Numbered from the stretch's first letter, positions 22,213 through 34,425 are shown. The stretch: 64,000 nt of DNA from Rhodosorus marinus (GCA_029953675.1 JAMWBK010000004.1:2294001-2358000); one strand, 5' to 3'. Translations and numbers: made by a program. The notes: generated from the sequence alone by a model not told the origin.

Positions 22213-23244
22213 TTACAGTGTTGAAACTTCGCCAGTGTCGACTACTTCTTCATCCAAAGGGTCGACTTCTGCCAGATCTTCTACGCCTTCGAGGTCGTCT
22301 TCGTGCGCTTCCACTTCTGCTTCGATATCGCCCCTGATCTCTTGCGCTGGTGCATCCTCAAAGTCTGCGTCCCATTCGTCAAAGTCAAAGTCGTCGCTTG
22401 GGTTTGATTCCTCAAGAGGAGGGTCTCCAGGTCTTGCAAAAACGACACTCGCCGCGACAGAGGCGCCGAATGACTGGCCATACCCAACTCCTTGTCGTTC
22501 AACTGATTGGGGTAGCTTTGCAAGTCGCAGTCGCAGTTTCCCACCGGCGCTCTCTGACTCTACGACGATGACATCAAGTTTCGTGCTGTAACGGAGGTTG
22601 TCCAATGTCTCTCGCTTTCTATCACCCCACAGATCAGTGACATGCAGAAATCCATCCACTTCACATCCGATATCCACAAACACCCCGAAGTTTGAGATGC
22701 GAACAACGATACCGTCAAAGCGATCGCCCTCACGTACATCCTCGACCCGCAGTCTCTTCTCCATTACCGGGCGCCCGACCATAGACAAGCCAAGCGTCGA
22801 TTTCTCCGGATCTACATATTTGATAAAAACCTTAACTTTTTCACCCTCCTGTAGGACATCCCGCGGACGAGTGACGAAATCTAATGACATGTCGCGCACG
22901 TGGAGCAGCCCATCCCGCTCGGCACCAATCGAAACGTATGCCCCCCAATCAACAAAGTTCTTAACGACGCCAGTAACCTCCTTTCCTACTTCGAGCTCAG
23001 TCAGCTTCGTCCTTGGTTTCCCCCGGTAGTACTTGGTTTTACCACCTGATCTCGCCCGCCTCCTTTTCCCAGTCTGATTCTGCTGTCCGCTGATGGACTC
23101 CTGTCCACCACCCGGAACAGAATCACCGGACACAGCAGGGACGTCATCACTTATTCTCGTCAAGCATACTGCCCTAGTCCTTCCTCTCCCATTCCTCACG
23201 TTCACGTTCAAACAAAAACCCAGTGCGCCACTACCTAAATTCAT
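22213..23244 (-). CDS. Plastid protein with two S1 RNA-binding domains (PSRP-7/PETs-like)
   Basis: A single exon of 343 residues from the ATG at 23244. The first 45 residues look like a transit peptide (MNLGSGALGFCLNVNVRNGRG...). Residues about 60-80 are a basic linker. Two S1/OB-fold domains follow: EVGKEVTGVVKNFVDWGAYV at about 85-155 and VREGDRFDGIVVRISNFGVF at about 169-240. The last 70 residues are very acidic (Asp/Glu). The order resembles the S1 part of the green-lineage PETs polyprotein (plastid ribosomal protein PSRP-7), but the EF-Ts part is absent here. A role in plastid translation or RNA binding is inferred. It is convergent with CRTISO, with 230 bp between the stops. Confidence 0.8.
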   Translation of the reverse strand: MNLGSGALGFCLNVNVRNGRGRTRAVCLTRISDDVPAVSGDSVPGGGQESISGQQNQTGKRRRARSGGKTKYYRGKPRTKLTELEVGKEVTGVVKNFVDWGAYVSIGAERDGLLHVRDMSLDFVTRPRDVLQEGEKVKVFIKYVDPEKSTLGLSMVGRPVMEKRLRVEDVREGDRFDGIVVRISNFGVFVDIGCEVDGFLHVTDLWGDRKRETLDNLRYSTKLDVIVVESESAGGKLRLRLAKLPQSVERQGVGYGQSFGASVAASVVFARPGDPPLEESNPSDDFDFDEWDADFEDAPAQEIRGDIEAEVEAHEDDLEGVEDLAEVDPLDEEVVDTGEVSTL

Positions 23245-24423
23245 GTTTTCCTCTCAGGCACCCAAAACAAACGCACGCACACACACAACAACAAATTTCA
23301 GCGTCAGAAAAGAAACAAACTCCCACTGAAGAAGAACAATACAATCAAACACAAAAACAATTCTGTTCCTATGCTCATCAGCTCCCAATGCAAACTTATT
23401 CCTTCAACGTCGTAAACTTCCTCAATCCCCTCCTCCTCACCCTCCCACCCACTCAACGACCAACCACTAGGCCACTCATAAATCCGCCCACCATCGCAAC
23501 AAAAACCCTCGTAACCGATATCCCACATTCGCAAGCTCCCAAAAAAAACACCACATTCTATGATAAGTGTCATCTTGTGTCAATCTATTTAAAACAAAAA
23601 TGTCAAATTAATTATTCCACTCAGTCTAAAACCTAAAATATTGACTGATATATTTGATGACGCTTAAATGGATCATAGCAACAATTAAATTATCGTAAAC
23701 GATTAAAATCATCTATTTTGCCTTGATTCTGGCGAGATAGGTATCATCAGTTGTGAATATTGATTATTAAATATATTAATGTAATATAGTCAATATAGGA
23801 AATGATGCAGATGACGATTAATTTCCTACTCCGCGACACTCGTCAACGGCCGGCGGGACCGGTTTGAAAATTAGTAGAAAAATATCGGGTTTGATGAGAT
23901 TTTTCGTTTTCGGGATGCAGGAGAGGTGCCCTGTCCGACCTTTGACGCTGGAGAGGTTGGTTTCACTGAGCTGTAAGTTCTTGTCCTTTTGGTTCGTGTC
24001 TAAGTTTCAGCGCCTGTAACTTGAAAGGTCTGTGTTACTCTCGTGGGATGCTGGACTGCTCACCGTGGCGTTGATCGACATGGTAAGGGCTTCTTAACGT
24101 TGGCGTGGGGAAGTTGATTATGTTTTCTGAAGTAAAATGAATGCTTTTTCATAGAGACATTTCGGGGATTTGGTTTTGAGGGGAGATATGGAAGAGACCG
24201 AAGAGGCTCATGTACCAGGGCAGCTGGGGATTGAGTCATGGTGCTGGAGCCGACACAATCGGGCTCTCTCCGTGCAAAATTGTGTCACCAATGCTGATTG
24301 ATACCCGCACAGACGTACGACGGACGCTCACAATTTGGCTTGTTCATCGTTACCCTACTAACCAGTCCGGCGTGCTTCCCTCCGCTCCGGGGAACCCGCT
24401 CGCTGCTCGTTTCGTTCAGTAGC
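23245..24423. other. Intergenic, no supported gene
   Basis: C/A-rich DNA upstream of the S1 gene gives way to AT-rich DNA at 23600-23830. Only weak short frames are seen at 23930-24420. Confidence 0.5.
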
Positions 24424-24849
24424 TTAAGATCTTTGACTGCTACAAGTTTGGTGGGTGGCGCAGCATATGACGGAGCCTGGATACCTCGAGCACATATTCC
24501 ATCCTTGCAGGCCAAGGAAGCCTCTTCCAGGTACTGTAAGACTTCCCAAGTGGAGACCCTCCTCAGACTTCAAAGAGCACCAACCCAGCAGAAAGCCATC
24601 ATTTGCAGGTAATTCTAACATTGCCCAAGAGACAGGGCTCTCAAGCCCATCCAATCTGGCTGCAATCTCGTAAACGCCCTTTTGAGACCTCTCGAAGGAA
24701 GGATTTGTGGGAGGGATATGGACTATCGCCCACCTACACCACGCCCCCCCCTGCGGCATCGCTTCTGCAATTCTAACAAATCCGTGTAGAAGAAGCCCCA
24801 GGGCTTCATCAAAATCGTCCGCTATCGAGATCCTGGCGGAACGTGGCAT
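24424..24849 (-). CDS. Hypothetical protein
   Basis: A frame of 141 residues from the ATG at 24849, with coding-like composition: DDFDEALGLLLHGFVRIAEA, then WCRWAIVHIPPTNPSF, SWAMLELPANDGFLLGW and LGSLTVPGRGFLGLQGW. A possible 45-nt intron (donor near 24494, acceptor near 24450) would keep the same stop frame. No family recognised. A long hairpin begins 62 bp upstream of its start. Confidence 0.45.
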   Translation of the reverse strand: MPRSARISIADDFDEALGLLLHGFVRIAEAMPQGGAWCRWAIVHIPPTNPSFERSQKGVYEIAARLDGLESPVSWAMLELPANDGFLLGWCSLKSEEGLHLGSLTVPGRGFLGLQGWNMCSRYPGSVICCATHQTCSSQRS

Positions 24850-24910
24850 TTTTGAATTCTGACACCAGGCACACGTTTTTGACAGAGCGACGTCTAGACA
24901 ACTCTCTCTC

Positions 24911-24992
24911 CCGGTGATGACGGGGATGGGTCGTCATCGACTTCTCCTGTTTGGGAGCGAAGTCGATGACGATCCATCCCCGTCATCACCGG
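24911..24992. repeat. 34-bp inverted repeat (near-perfect hairpin)
   Basis: The left arm 24911-24944 (CCGGTGATGACGGGGATGGG...) and the right arm 24959-24992 are reverse complements over 34 bases. The single exception is at 24930/24973, where a G:U wobble would form in plus-strand RNA. The loop is 14 nt (24945-24958). The size and loop resemble a small-RNA precursor; a terminator or a miniature inverted-repeat remnant are alternatives. Confidence 0.92.
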
Positions 24993-26543
24993 GGCGATTC
25001 AAAAACAGAAAAAAAAGCCGAAGGGTGAGCTATGCCAGGGAGGTCTACCGCCCTCAGCTCATCGTCATCGTCACGTAGTAAATAGATGATACCAAGGAGC
25101 GCGCATCCGATCCCTTTCCTCACCTCACCACCACCGAAAGCGACATTGACCGAACCAAAAAAAAAGGACAGAGAGGAAGAGGAAGACACACAAAACCTCT
25201 CGCCAATCAAATAGGATATATTTTAAACAGAATAGAAGCAAATGACAAAAAAAGCCAAGACTCCAATACAGTATTTGATGTTCCCATGCTCCAGTGCACA
25301 AGGTCCCAAAATAAGTAGACAAGACCACGTTCCTGTTCACATGAATATAATTGGTCGGCATACAGCAGCATCCAAAAGAATAATGCATTTCATATACATT
25401 TATGCAAAACAGAACAAGTTTATTTCCCCCACCCCCTCCCGAGGTCCACGTCCACCCCTTGCCCTCATTAACGGACCATTTGTTTTAAAAAACCAGCCCC
25501 CCCACCCCAACCCGCACCCCTACCCCCACTAGGTCGTTCATTGTGGATTGTGAAACTTCGTTTATTTGATTTATTTGGTTTGATTTCGTTCGGCCGCACT
25601 ATCTCAATACCCGGACGTCCAAAGTCCGCCATAGGGAAAACACTTGATTTTTTTTTTGGTTCTGTTTCGCGAAACCCGCCTTCGGATTTTCTTTTACTTT
25701 TTGGGGGGACCTCTTTGCTCTTACATTGTTAGTATATGAACCTTTCTCATTCATTTTCCAAATAACCACCAACGAAAATCTGCCGCATACAACAGTAAGG
25801 GGGGTTGTGATTTCGCCTTTCGACGTTGAAAAGGAAAATGATGAAATTCAGCGAGGATTTGGAGAGTGTGATCTGCAAAATAGTCCCCCCCTCCTCCTCC
25901 CACGCTTAAACTCTTCCACCGCGGAAAGCTGGAAAACGCCTTTCCTTTGAGTTTTTTTGGACGCGTACATGAAACGCCCATAAAATTACTTATAAAAGTG
26001 AGAAAAGGGCACCCAAGCATGACGGTATGAATAATAATATTTTGTAAAGTATTTTGTCTTTGATTGGTACGCTTAGAAACAGTTTTCAATTTTAGTAAAT
26101 GTTTAGCTAATTTTCTTCGCCAAGGTATGCCTTTATTGTTTTTTGGAGAAAAACTATAGCCAAGTATTTTGTTTATTTTAAACGTTATATGAGGCTTTGT
26201 TATTGTTTTGTGTATAATTATTCATTATTTCTCATCTTGTTTTTATTTGATTTCTTTTCATATGTTCGTATCTTGTATTATTTTTCAAATTTTCTGTTTT
26301 TGGTGTCATCGTGTTTTGTTTTCTTTCCGGTTGCGTCTCTCGTTCACTCTGCTCAGATGTTGGGGTGTGCGGGTTGTGCGTTTGAGATGTGCTTCTGATG
26401 GAGTGTTGGGGAATAAATAAAAACATCGGAAGAGAAGTTTGTAAGGGTGAGGATGGGGAGAGATGGAGGGAGGGCAGGGAGGGGATGAACTACGCTTTGG
26501 ATTATCGCGAAGGGCGGGAAGTTGGTGAACTGATACCAGACAA
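24993..26543. other. Intergenic, no supported gene
   Basis: Simple-sequence-rich DNA with runs of A, C and G, AT-rich from about 25950 to 26330. Open frames on both strands are short and low in complexity. The last 150 bp are G/A-rich and lead into the bZIP gene. Confidence 0.55.
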
Positions 26544-27452
26544 ATGGCGTCGGAGGTTGATACAAAGCTGCCCCCTATATCCGACATAACGAAATTGATG
26601 GAACATGGCGACATTGATAATGGCCTAGGCCGTAGTGTCTCCAGCTCGGTATCTCCAGTTTTCGAAACGAAGGTTGCCGAACCTGGTAAGCTTTTACAAA
26701 CGGTCCCTAGTCTGAACAAGAGAATAAGCGGAAGCGATAGCAGCGGAGGGAACGGTTCTGACCTTGTCTCTGTGGATGCGAGCGAGAAAGAGAAAAAGGA
26801 GAGGTATAAGCGCAAGAACCGAGAGTATGGGAAGAAGTTCAGGGACTTGCAAAAGAAGCGGATCCAGGAGCTTCAGTCAAACATCGAGGACAGAAACATG
26901 GAAATCGCGAGTCGCAAGAAGAAAGTAATTGAGCAGGAGCGCATGCTCCGTCGCTACGGACTTGGAACAGACTTGTCCTCCGTCGCAGGTGTTGTCAAAT
27001 TGGACCATCACTCCATACCTCCTGTAAAGCGACAAAATTTAGATCGAGAAATGCTTCTGTGCGCAGCAGAGAACAGACTACTAGCGCAAGAGATTTCGAG
27101 TCACAAAGAGGAGCGTGAGGTTCTCTTATGCGTGTTGAACACCGACAAGGACTGCCAGGTGAAGTGTTATAAGTCGATCTGTAGCGTCTTTGCCAATTTG
27201 GAGGACGAGGTGAAGGGATCATACGTCTGGGAAACGGTGCATCCGAACGACCGTCTGGCGCTGAGGATTCTTCTGCGGTGCTTTCTCGAGGACAAGCTTG
27301 TGCAACCTTTTAGATCAGCGTACAGACGTGAATCTCGTCGGGACTCGAGAGAGAATCCCGCCTTTGTAAGAGTACACGCTCGAATAGACCTCGTCCTGGA
27401 CTCGACGAGGACTCCAGTGGGATTTGTCATAGCCGAGTTCTTAGAACGCTAG
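26544..27452 (+). CDS. bZIP-type transcription factor with a C-terminal PAS-like domain
   Basis: An intronless frame of 302 residues from the ATG at 26544. The Ser-rich N-terminus is followed by a basic region KRKNREYGKKFRDLQKKR with the N-x7-R spacing of bZIP factors (N92, R100). An amphipathic helix to about residue 137 follows. Its heptad Leu pattern is weak, so dimerisation may be atypical. Residues about 215-300 contain YVWETVHPNDRLALRILL, ... FRSAYRRE, FVRVHARIDLVL and TPVGFVIAEF. This order resembles a PAS fold (the HPxD motif, then two beta-strands), without the NCRFLQ cysteine motif of LOV domains. A sensor-regulated DNA-binding protein is the inference. The bZIP call is fair and the PAS call tentative. 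Confidence 0.68.
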   Translation: MASEVDTKLPPISDITKLMEHGDIDNGLGRSVSSSVSPVFETKVAEPGKLLQTVPSLNKRISGSDSSGGNGSDLVSVDASEKEKKERYKRKNREYGKKFRDLQKKRIQELQSNIEDRNMEIASRKKKVIEQERMLRRYGLGTDLSSVAGVVKLDHHSIPPVKRQNLDREMLLCAAENRLLAQEISSHKEEREVLLCVLNTDKDCQVKCYKSICSVFANLEDEVKGSYVWETVHPNDRLALRILLRCFLEDKLVQPFRSAYRRESRRDSRENPAFVRVHARIDLVLDSTRTPVGFVIAEFLER

Positions 27453-29688
27453 TGCAGCCGTCCAAACTTGGCGAAAAGCTATGTTTCTTCCTTTAGTATC
27501 TATTAAACATATTCTACTCACTACCAGGGATTTATGGCTCTCGCACAGAATTCTTCCATATTCAAAACCTCCGGAAAATTTCGGTCGACGAGAACCTCCC
27601 TTATGGGCGAAGCTGCTGCGAAACAATTCAAGCCCTTCCTTGCGCCCAGTCATTTGTGATCATATACCCGCAACATGACCACCACCCCCCAAGCAGTCTA
27701 GTATATTTTTTCTTAAAAACTACTCACATTTTTTCCCCCTTTTCAAAGAGCAAAAACATGCTGCTACCAGACGCTAATCTTACTAATTCCAAAAATACTT
27801 TCAAAGGATATAAGAAAAACAAAGGCTCGAAACGCTCTCTTTTCAGTTTCTGAAGAAATTCAGCTATGGGAAAACTGGAATATCGCCCATCCGCTCAATC
27901 CCCAAAACTTGACGAGAAAAAGTTGGATCCCAAAACATACACATTCAATACTCCAAGTATATCCCCACCACCCCAGTACTACTCCCCGCAAGAAAACGCT
28001 CCCCGCTTTTCTATTCCCGAAAAAGTTTGTCACACGAAGACGCACAAACACACACACAACCGTCAGGGATCCTAAACGCAAAAAAAATAAAATTCCAATC
28101 CTCTCCGGACAAACCGGATCTGTACTAAGGGCAAGTATTCAATTTACTGTCCAGAAATTGGTCCATGTATAGAATACCCAAAATTACGATATTTTGAAAA
28201 TATGTAGAGGAAAATCAGTGTAGGAATACCGTTTACCCCATATTGTACTAGCACATCAGGTACGTACTATTCTTCGAACACAAAATGGTAAGAAAAAAAA
28301 AGAAGAAGCGCGGAAGGGGGGGGGGAAGGTGAGGGAATCAATTCGCTTGTGAATCTATCCAGGGAACTAGACAAAATCCGGTTTATCAGGAGAATTAATT
28401 GAGGTTCAACTTTCCCTGTTAAAATAACCTAAAGCAATCTATTTACAAGGAAGCAGAAGCGTAAAGCAGTAATAAAACAAGCGTATCAGACTTGACTGAT
28501 GTCTGCTGCCCAGTAAATTTGCGACAACCAGGAAGAAATACTCAGGGAAAAGCATTCTAATTATTTATTTATGTTTTTCATCATTCGTGTCCATTGCCGG
28601 TAATTCATGTTGATCTCATTGAAAACAGTCAAAAAAATTCAAGCGTCCAAAAAGTTAAAAGTAAACTAAGGTTTGTCGGGGGTGGGGAAGAGAGGGGATA
28701 GGTGGAGACCCTAAGAAAACATTAATTGTTGAATACATTCAAGATTTGATAATATTTTTTCCTACCGAAATGGTTTGATTGTGCCGCTATGGCAAATTGT
28801 GGTCATACTGCCGTCGTATACTGATTCAAATGGGCGAAGGGATTTGCTTTGGGCACTTTTCCGTTATTTCGAATTTTACCTGTCTGCCTGGGCTGTTTTC
28901 CTTTTGTTTTTATGGTTTCTTTCTCGTGGACGGGGAGATGTTGACGTTGGCACGTGCTGGGGGGGTTTGATTTAGGCTATCCCTGATCCCCTCGTTCTCG
29001 CGGGAAGCAAGGCAGTTGGCCAGGGACACAGGCGGGTCCAGTTGCCAAAAAAAGTTCTGTCGGAGCGCAAAAAAGACTTTGCTAAGAACTAGGCTTTGAA
29101 TTTATTTCCGTGGTGAGCATTTACTGACTCCCGCGCAACCTCGCGGTTTTGAAAAGCCCGCAGCCGAATATGTTTCTCAACGCGACCTCCGTTCGCTTAT
29201 TTTTGGCATGGGTCGCTGGCGGCGGCTTCCATAGCATGCCGAAAGTCCTGGTGGCCAAGCGGGAGGTTTTCGCGTGAAACCCTTGAGACCTTCCAAACCT
29301 TGCAGTGCCTTTTCGCTTAATTTTGCCAAACTGCTCCTTTGTTGCCTTCAGAAAGCCTCCATAGCTTCTGATACGAAGCCCTCTGCGCCAGCTGGCATGG
29401 GTTCTTAGAGCTCCGGGGAACCTAATCCCTTGCTCGTTGTGTCTCCAACCGAGTGATGATGTCTTTTGACTCGACCAGCGCAGCATCCCTACCTCGTAGG
29501 TACAATTAAAAATCAATAGTCGCACGAGACTAGCGACAGGCACCTAATGCAACAGGCTAGCACAGTGTTGAGTTCCACGTGGAAACGAAACGAACCGCCT
29601 CAAGCTTTTGTACTGTAGCATGCCCAAAAGGGTTGACGACGTAGAACCCGGATTGCCGCAGGATTCCACTTTTTTTGACCCGGCTGCC
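27453..29688. other. Intergenic, 2.2 kb, no supported gene
   Basis: A/C-rich and AT-rich DNA with a purine tract containing a long G run (about 28315-28326). One minus-strand open frame at 29121-29543 is long but has no recognisable motif, and its amino-acid composition (many Arg, Ser, Thr) looks like chance. It may include the 3' region of UPF1. Confidence 0.5.
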
Positions 29689-32600
29689 TCACTTCCAATC
29701 AGTGCCGTGCATGTAAGCATAACTATCAGCTTGATTTCGAACAACAGGATCATCATTCAGTCGTGTCGCTTCGAAAGCATGCCCCAGACCAACCATCCGG
29801 TGCTGTGACCCCGCAAACAGTCCACCCACAACCTGGCTAGTCGGGGCCTGGATTGGGTAGGGTACGCGTGACTGGAAGGCAACCGGAAGTCCATTCCCGT
29901 TCATGTGACCATTTGGGACTCTCCCCTTATCAGCGCTTCTTGCAGGATCAGGAGAACCGTTTGACAGGCCGTCCTCGCGTACCTGCGAAAGAGGAAAGTT
30001 GATGAAGTACATTAGCTTATGTTTTTTCGACTCAGAAGTGCGGGGAAGCGCTTACCTGCCCTTCGATTGGATTGATGCGAGCATAGGACCCGTTCGGAGG
30101 TTGGAATTCTGATTCTCCCGTTTCGCGCTTGCCTGTATGGAAGTGTTGGTTCATCCTGACTCGTCGAGGTTTTGGAATCTGCACCATGGACTGTTTCAAA
30201 TTGTTCAGTGGTCCTTCCACGAGGGCATAGTTCTCCTTGTAATGTGTAAGAAGATTCGCCCACAACGGTTGTTTTGCCAACACCTTCGCGTTTCCGAGAA
30301 CGGCAATGCCCAAACGAGCACGGGTTAACGCAACGTTCAGCCTTCGCGGGTCGGCAAGGAACCCAATTCCCTGAGACTCATTTGACCGAACGCAACTCAG
30401 AATCACGTAGTCCTTTTCGCGCCCTTGGAAGGCGTCGACGGACGCAACCTCCACCTCCTTGTAGAGTTCCTGTCTCATAGACCCGAACCGCGCGAAATGT
30501 GCGACCACGTATGCCCGCTGACCTTCGTAAGGAGTAATTACGCCGATTCTGGAAGGAGCAACCCCTCCACGCAACAAGTGCGTAACCGCTTTCTCCACGA
30601 ACGAGGCCTCCACTGGATTCAGGAAGCTGGTCCCAGAAGCGGAGATCTCTTCAGGTCCACTAAGAACCCAGAACATCATCGGTTTATTCTTCGACGGCCA
30701 TGGGAAGTCGACAGTTGAAGGAGAGCGATCGGTTGCCGTCACACCATTCTGCAGAGAGCCTGCGAAAGCACAAACAAAAGCAGCTTAGGAATCGACCAGG
30801 ATCAACCGCTCACTTACTCAACCTATCCTTATCACGTTTCACATTTAAACGACAGCTCCCTACCTTCGTAGAACATATTGGACGGAAATTCGGACAAACA
30901 CGGGTGCATCCTGTACTGCACAGTAAGCCGAATCGGACGTATTCCAAGAGCAACCAAACGCTCGAAGAGGGATTGGCCAAGTCCCGCTTTCGCGGCAGCT
31001 TTGGCGGTGATAACGGGTCCCAGCTGGCAATGGTCCCCGACAAACACCAACTGTTTACATCCGTGCACGATCGGAATAAGGGCTTCTGGTTCGGTAGCCT
31101 GCAGCGCAGAACGCACAGTTCCCTTTTAGAAATGTACAAACGAGGACACACAGTTCCATGTTCGTACGACAAAAACATCGCAGGAAGTCGTTCATACCTG
31201 GGTTGCTTCGTCAATAAGCACGTATCGAAACTTGAGCTGGCTAAGGCGTGGATCTCCAGCCGAGGCGCATGTGCAGGCGATAACGTCCGCATTCATCAAC
31301 AGCTCCCGTTCGAGACTTCTCTTGAGGCTTCGAAGTCGACGGTCGTCTTTCTCGTTAAGCTCTCCTACCTCATCTCTCAACTGCGAGAGTTGCTGCAACT
31401 CGGAAGTATCGCTGTCATCAACATGGCGCACCTAGTTTCGAGTTAGAACAAGCCAGAAACGTTTATCCGATTAGCACAGAACAAGCGCTTTCTTTCCAAC
31501 CTAAGGGAGGCCAATTTCCCGCGAGGTGGTTTCCTACCTGATAATGAAGAGTTAGGTGCTCAACGGGAGAGGACAGCGCCTCTCGCGATTTCGCACATAG
31601 GCGGACGACTTTGAGGCCACTCGCTGAGATTTTTTCCGCGAGCTGATCCACAGCGACATTGCTCGGAGCGCAAACTAGTACCTTCGCGCTCCGGCTTTGT
31701 TTCGAAAGGTGGTATACAATGCTCGCGGATGTCACAGTCTTTCCAGTTCCCGGAGGCCCCTGAATCAACGACAAAGGGCTTTCCAGGACAGATTTGACAG
31801 CAACAATCTGAGAATGGTTGAGTTCGGGCAGACCAGGCACAGAAAACTCGTCGGGAATAGAGGCTGCGCTGATAACCTAATATTGAGACCCACAAAATGA
31901 AAAGATTCCATCCTTGAATACTTCTAGCTTTTGCTACTACTTTCCTGCAAATGATCGCGACCGCATACCTGCTGACTGACGTCATGACCAAGAATACGAT
32001 GATACAAGTATCCAGAGACAGATGTTTCGTCCACCGAAAAGGTTCTCATTGCGACCTGCATTCTGTCAAATGATGTTGCTTTCCAGACCACGTCTACGCT
32101 GAATCCAATTGATGCATCTACTGGAGCACGGCTAGCTGACTTTCCTCGTAGTTCTAAAGCAACTTCCTCGTCAGAAGTGAACCCCTTAACATTGCCCACG
32201 CATTCCCATTTGAGTGCGCTGTTCTTCAGGCGAAGTTCGTCTCCTGTAAACATCGAAAGAGAGACGAGGAGTAAGTAAACTGTGCAAAGAACGCAGTTGT
32301 TTGCTTGGGCTGAAAAAGGCCCTCACCGACGAGGATCTTTATCTCGCCCTCTGAGGATTGATGCATGACGAAGAACGCGACCCTTTTCTTATTCAGCCCA
32401 AAATCCCATCGAACCGTAATCCCACTCCTCGATTGTTCTTCCTTCATTTTTCGGTCGTTCTCAGCCTCCAGTTTAATCAGAGGGCCAAGGACGTTCTGAA
32501 AGTGGTAGCCATCGTCATAGCGCAAGAGCGCGGGCTGCGGTTCGTCCGTGTTTCCCGGCTTCATGAGGTCTTCCAAGCCGGCGTTGGGATCTTGCTTCCA

Positions 32601-33419
32601 CAGCATTTCAAGCTTGTTCAATTGGTCTGTCGTAACTTGGCGCGATCGATTGACATCCTTCTCCGCCGGGAACTTCACCAACCATGGGAGAAAACTCCGA
32701 TCATCGATCAAGGGCTGCCACTTGTCCAAATCCCAGTTCATGTCGCGCAATTTACTGAGGTGAAGACATTCTCGGCAAAGTAGAACAACAACGGAATCCC
32801 CTGCAGATGCAAGACAATAACTTCTCCTGTCAACAGTCCTTATCATTGGTCATGCGTTCTAGCCCCCTGGAGTTCAGTGGGGTGCTATTTCTTGATACTT
32901 TCAGCCCCATCCCAAGCATAAAAAAAAAGGTGTTGAAAGCTGCTTACCTTGCGCTGGAACGAATCCGAGCATGAAAACATTTCGGTTTCCACAATTGTAA
33001 CATTCTAGAATTGTCTCTCCGAGTGGACTATCCTTATGGAGCGTAACTTCTCGATGCCTTGCGCGCACCAGGTGCATAACGATGTGGCTCCCTGGCGTCT
33101 TGCTTCTCGCGTTGCAGAACCATTTCCCATCTTTGTTGTCCTTCACGACACAGGCAGGGTCATGAATCCCACAGTATGCACAAGCATAAGGTGGCAATTC
33201 GGCAGGGGGGGCAGATTCCTCCTCCTCGAAGTCCAGGTCACCGAGAGTCGCAGAGGCTCCCGTCTGCCCTTTCTCAGCGCTCTCTCGGCGATAAGCTGCG
33301 ACATCTGCTGGCGGATTCGCTACCTTTTTCCCACTTCTTTCCTCATCATCCTCTTCCAGGAAAGAGAGGGTACCATCAAAAGCACCTACCTCCAAATCTC
33401 CTTCCCCTTCCTCCGCCAT
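29689..33419 (-). CDS. UPF1: RNA helicase UPF1 (nonsense-mediated mRNA decay)
   Basis: Eight exons: 33419-32948, 32800-32327, 32243-31969, 31876-31538, 31431-31198, 31098-30864, 30759-30056 and 29982-29689, totalling 1008 residues. Exon 1 carries the Cys/His-rich CH domain ([15 protein letters not shown] ... ECYNCGNRN) that binds UPF2. The superfamily-1 helicase motifs are complete: GPPGTGKT, the VLIDEATQ Walker [26 protein letters not shown] and VALTRAR. UPF1 is an ATP-dependent 5'-3' RNA helicase acting on terminating ribosomes. The N-terminus is short and acidic, and the C-terminal tail after the helicase is short compared with metazoan UPF1, with few SQ/TQ sites. All introns are GT-AG, 73-147 nt. 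Confidence 0.96.
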
Positions 33420-34425
33420 CCAATGTCAGGCCTTCCCCACCTCCCACAACCACACCGCACTCCCAAAAGGCTAACACCTACAACTTATTCTCCTCATATA
33501 CCAGCACCTACAGCCCCTTCCTTGGACAATTCCGTTACCATACCAGCGCTTCTTCCTCCGCCCAACAAACCGTTTTTCGCCACAGGCTTCACACCCTCCC
33601 CCACACGAAATGTCAAACTCGAGAGAGGCCTATTCTCTAAGCTTCAGAGTAAAGGATTTCAACCCTCACCAACGGATCCCCCTTCCCGTCCCAGTCGATT
33701 TATCACGAGCAACGAACAATCAAGATATCATTTATTAATTAACTCAAATAAAATCCCTCCTTTTGGAAGCCCACCTGTCGCTGTCGGGTAAAGGATATTA
33801 TAATCACCTCAATGGAGGGGTCGGTCTGGCCCCCACCAAGGCCTGGCAGTCAAAGGCCGTCTTTGGCGGAAGAGAAGAAAGGTTCGTCTTCGCCGGGGGT
33901 ATGTGATCGTCCTGTTAATCGTAAAACATGTATTGCCGGCGTTGAATTCGCGTTTTTTTCATTTTTTGAGGACAAAGCTGTGCTGGTTGAATGAATGTTC
34001 ACGGGAATGTATTTCTGTCTAGGGGTGGTCCTGATAGTTGTAAAATTTTCTCCACCGGAGAACGCTTCAATCATTTTTGTTTAGTAGTGACTGGATATTG
34101 TTCTTATAAACATTTGCTTTCCGGAAGCTGCCTGAATGGGAGGAGTTCAGCTCCATTAAGTGTCCCCCGTTGCCCAGGTCTTCCTTCCCCGAGATAGGAA
34201 ACCGAAGCTCAAATCCATGTAGAGGAAGCCTGCATAGAGAGCAGTGAAACCTACACGTCCGCAGGCACCCAACATCGGTGACCCCGTTCTGTTGGCGAGG
34301 AGCTCTGTCGATAGTCTGTCTTTGAAACATGGTTTGTTTCAACCAAAAAAACCAGCAGTGCCCCCACCTGTCGCCGTCTTCTGAATACTTTTGGTCGCTG
34401 GCTAACTCTTTTTTAACCTCGTCCG
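33420..34425. other. Intergenic, no supported gene
   Basis: Contains the UPF1 upstream region (C/A-rich to about 33720). A weak minus-strand frame at 34067-34342 has no recognised motif. Nothing else supportable. Confidence 0.5.

Noticed and set aside
29121-29543. A 140-codon minus-strand frame downstream of UPF1.
   Set aside because: No motif, no splice logic linking it to UPF1 (which has its own stop at 29689), and irregular composition.
31444-31991. Additional minus-strand frames in UPF1.
   Set aside because: Shadow frames overlapping exon 4 and its introns; the helicase motifs lie in the chosen frame.
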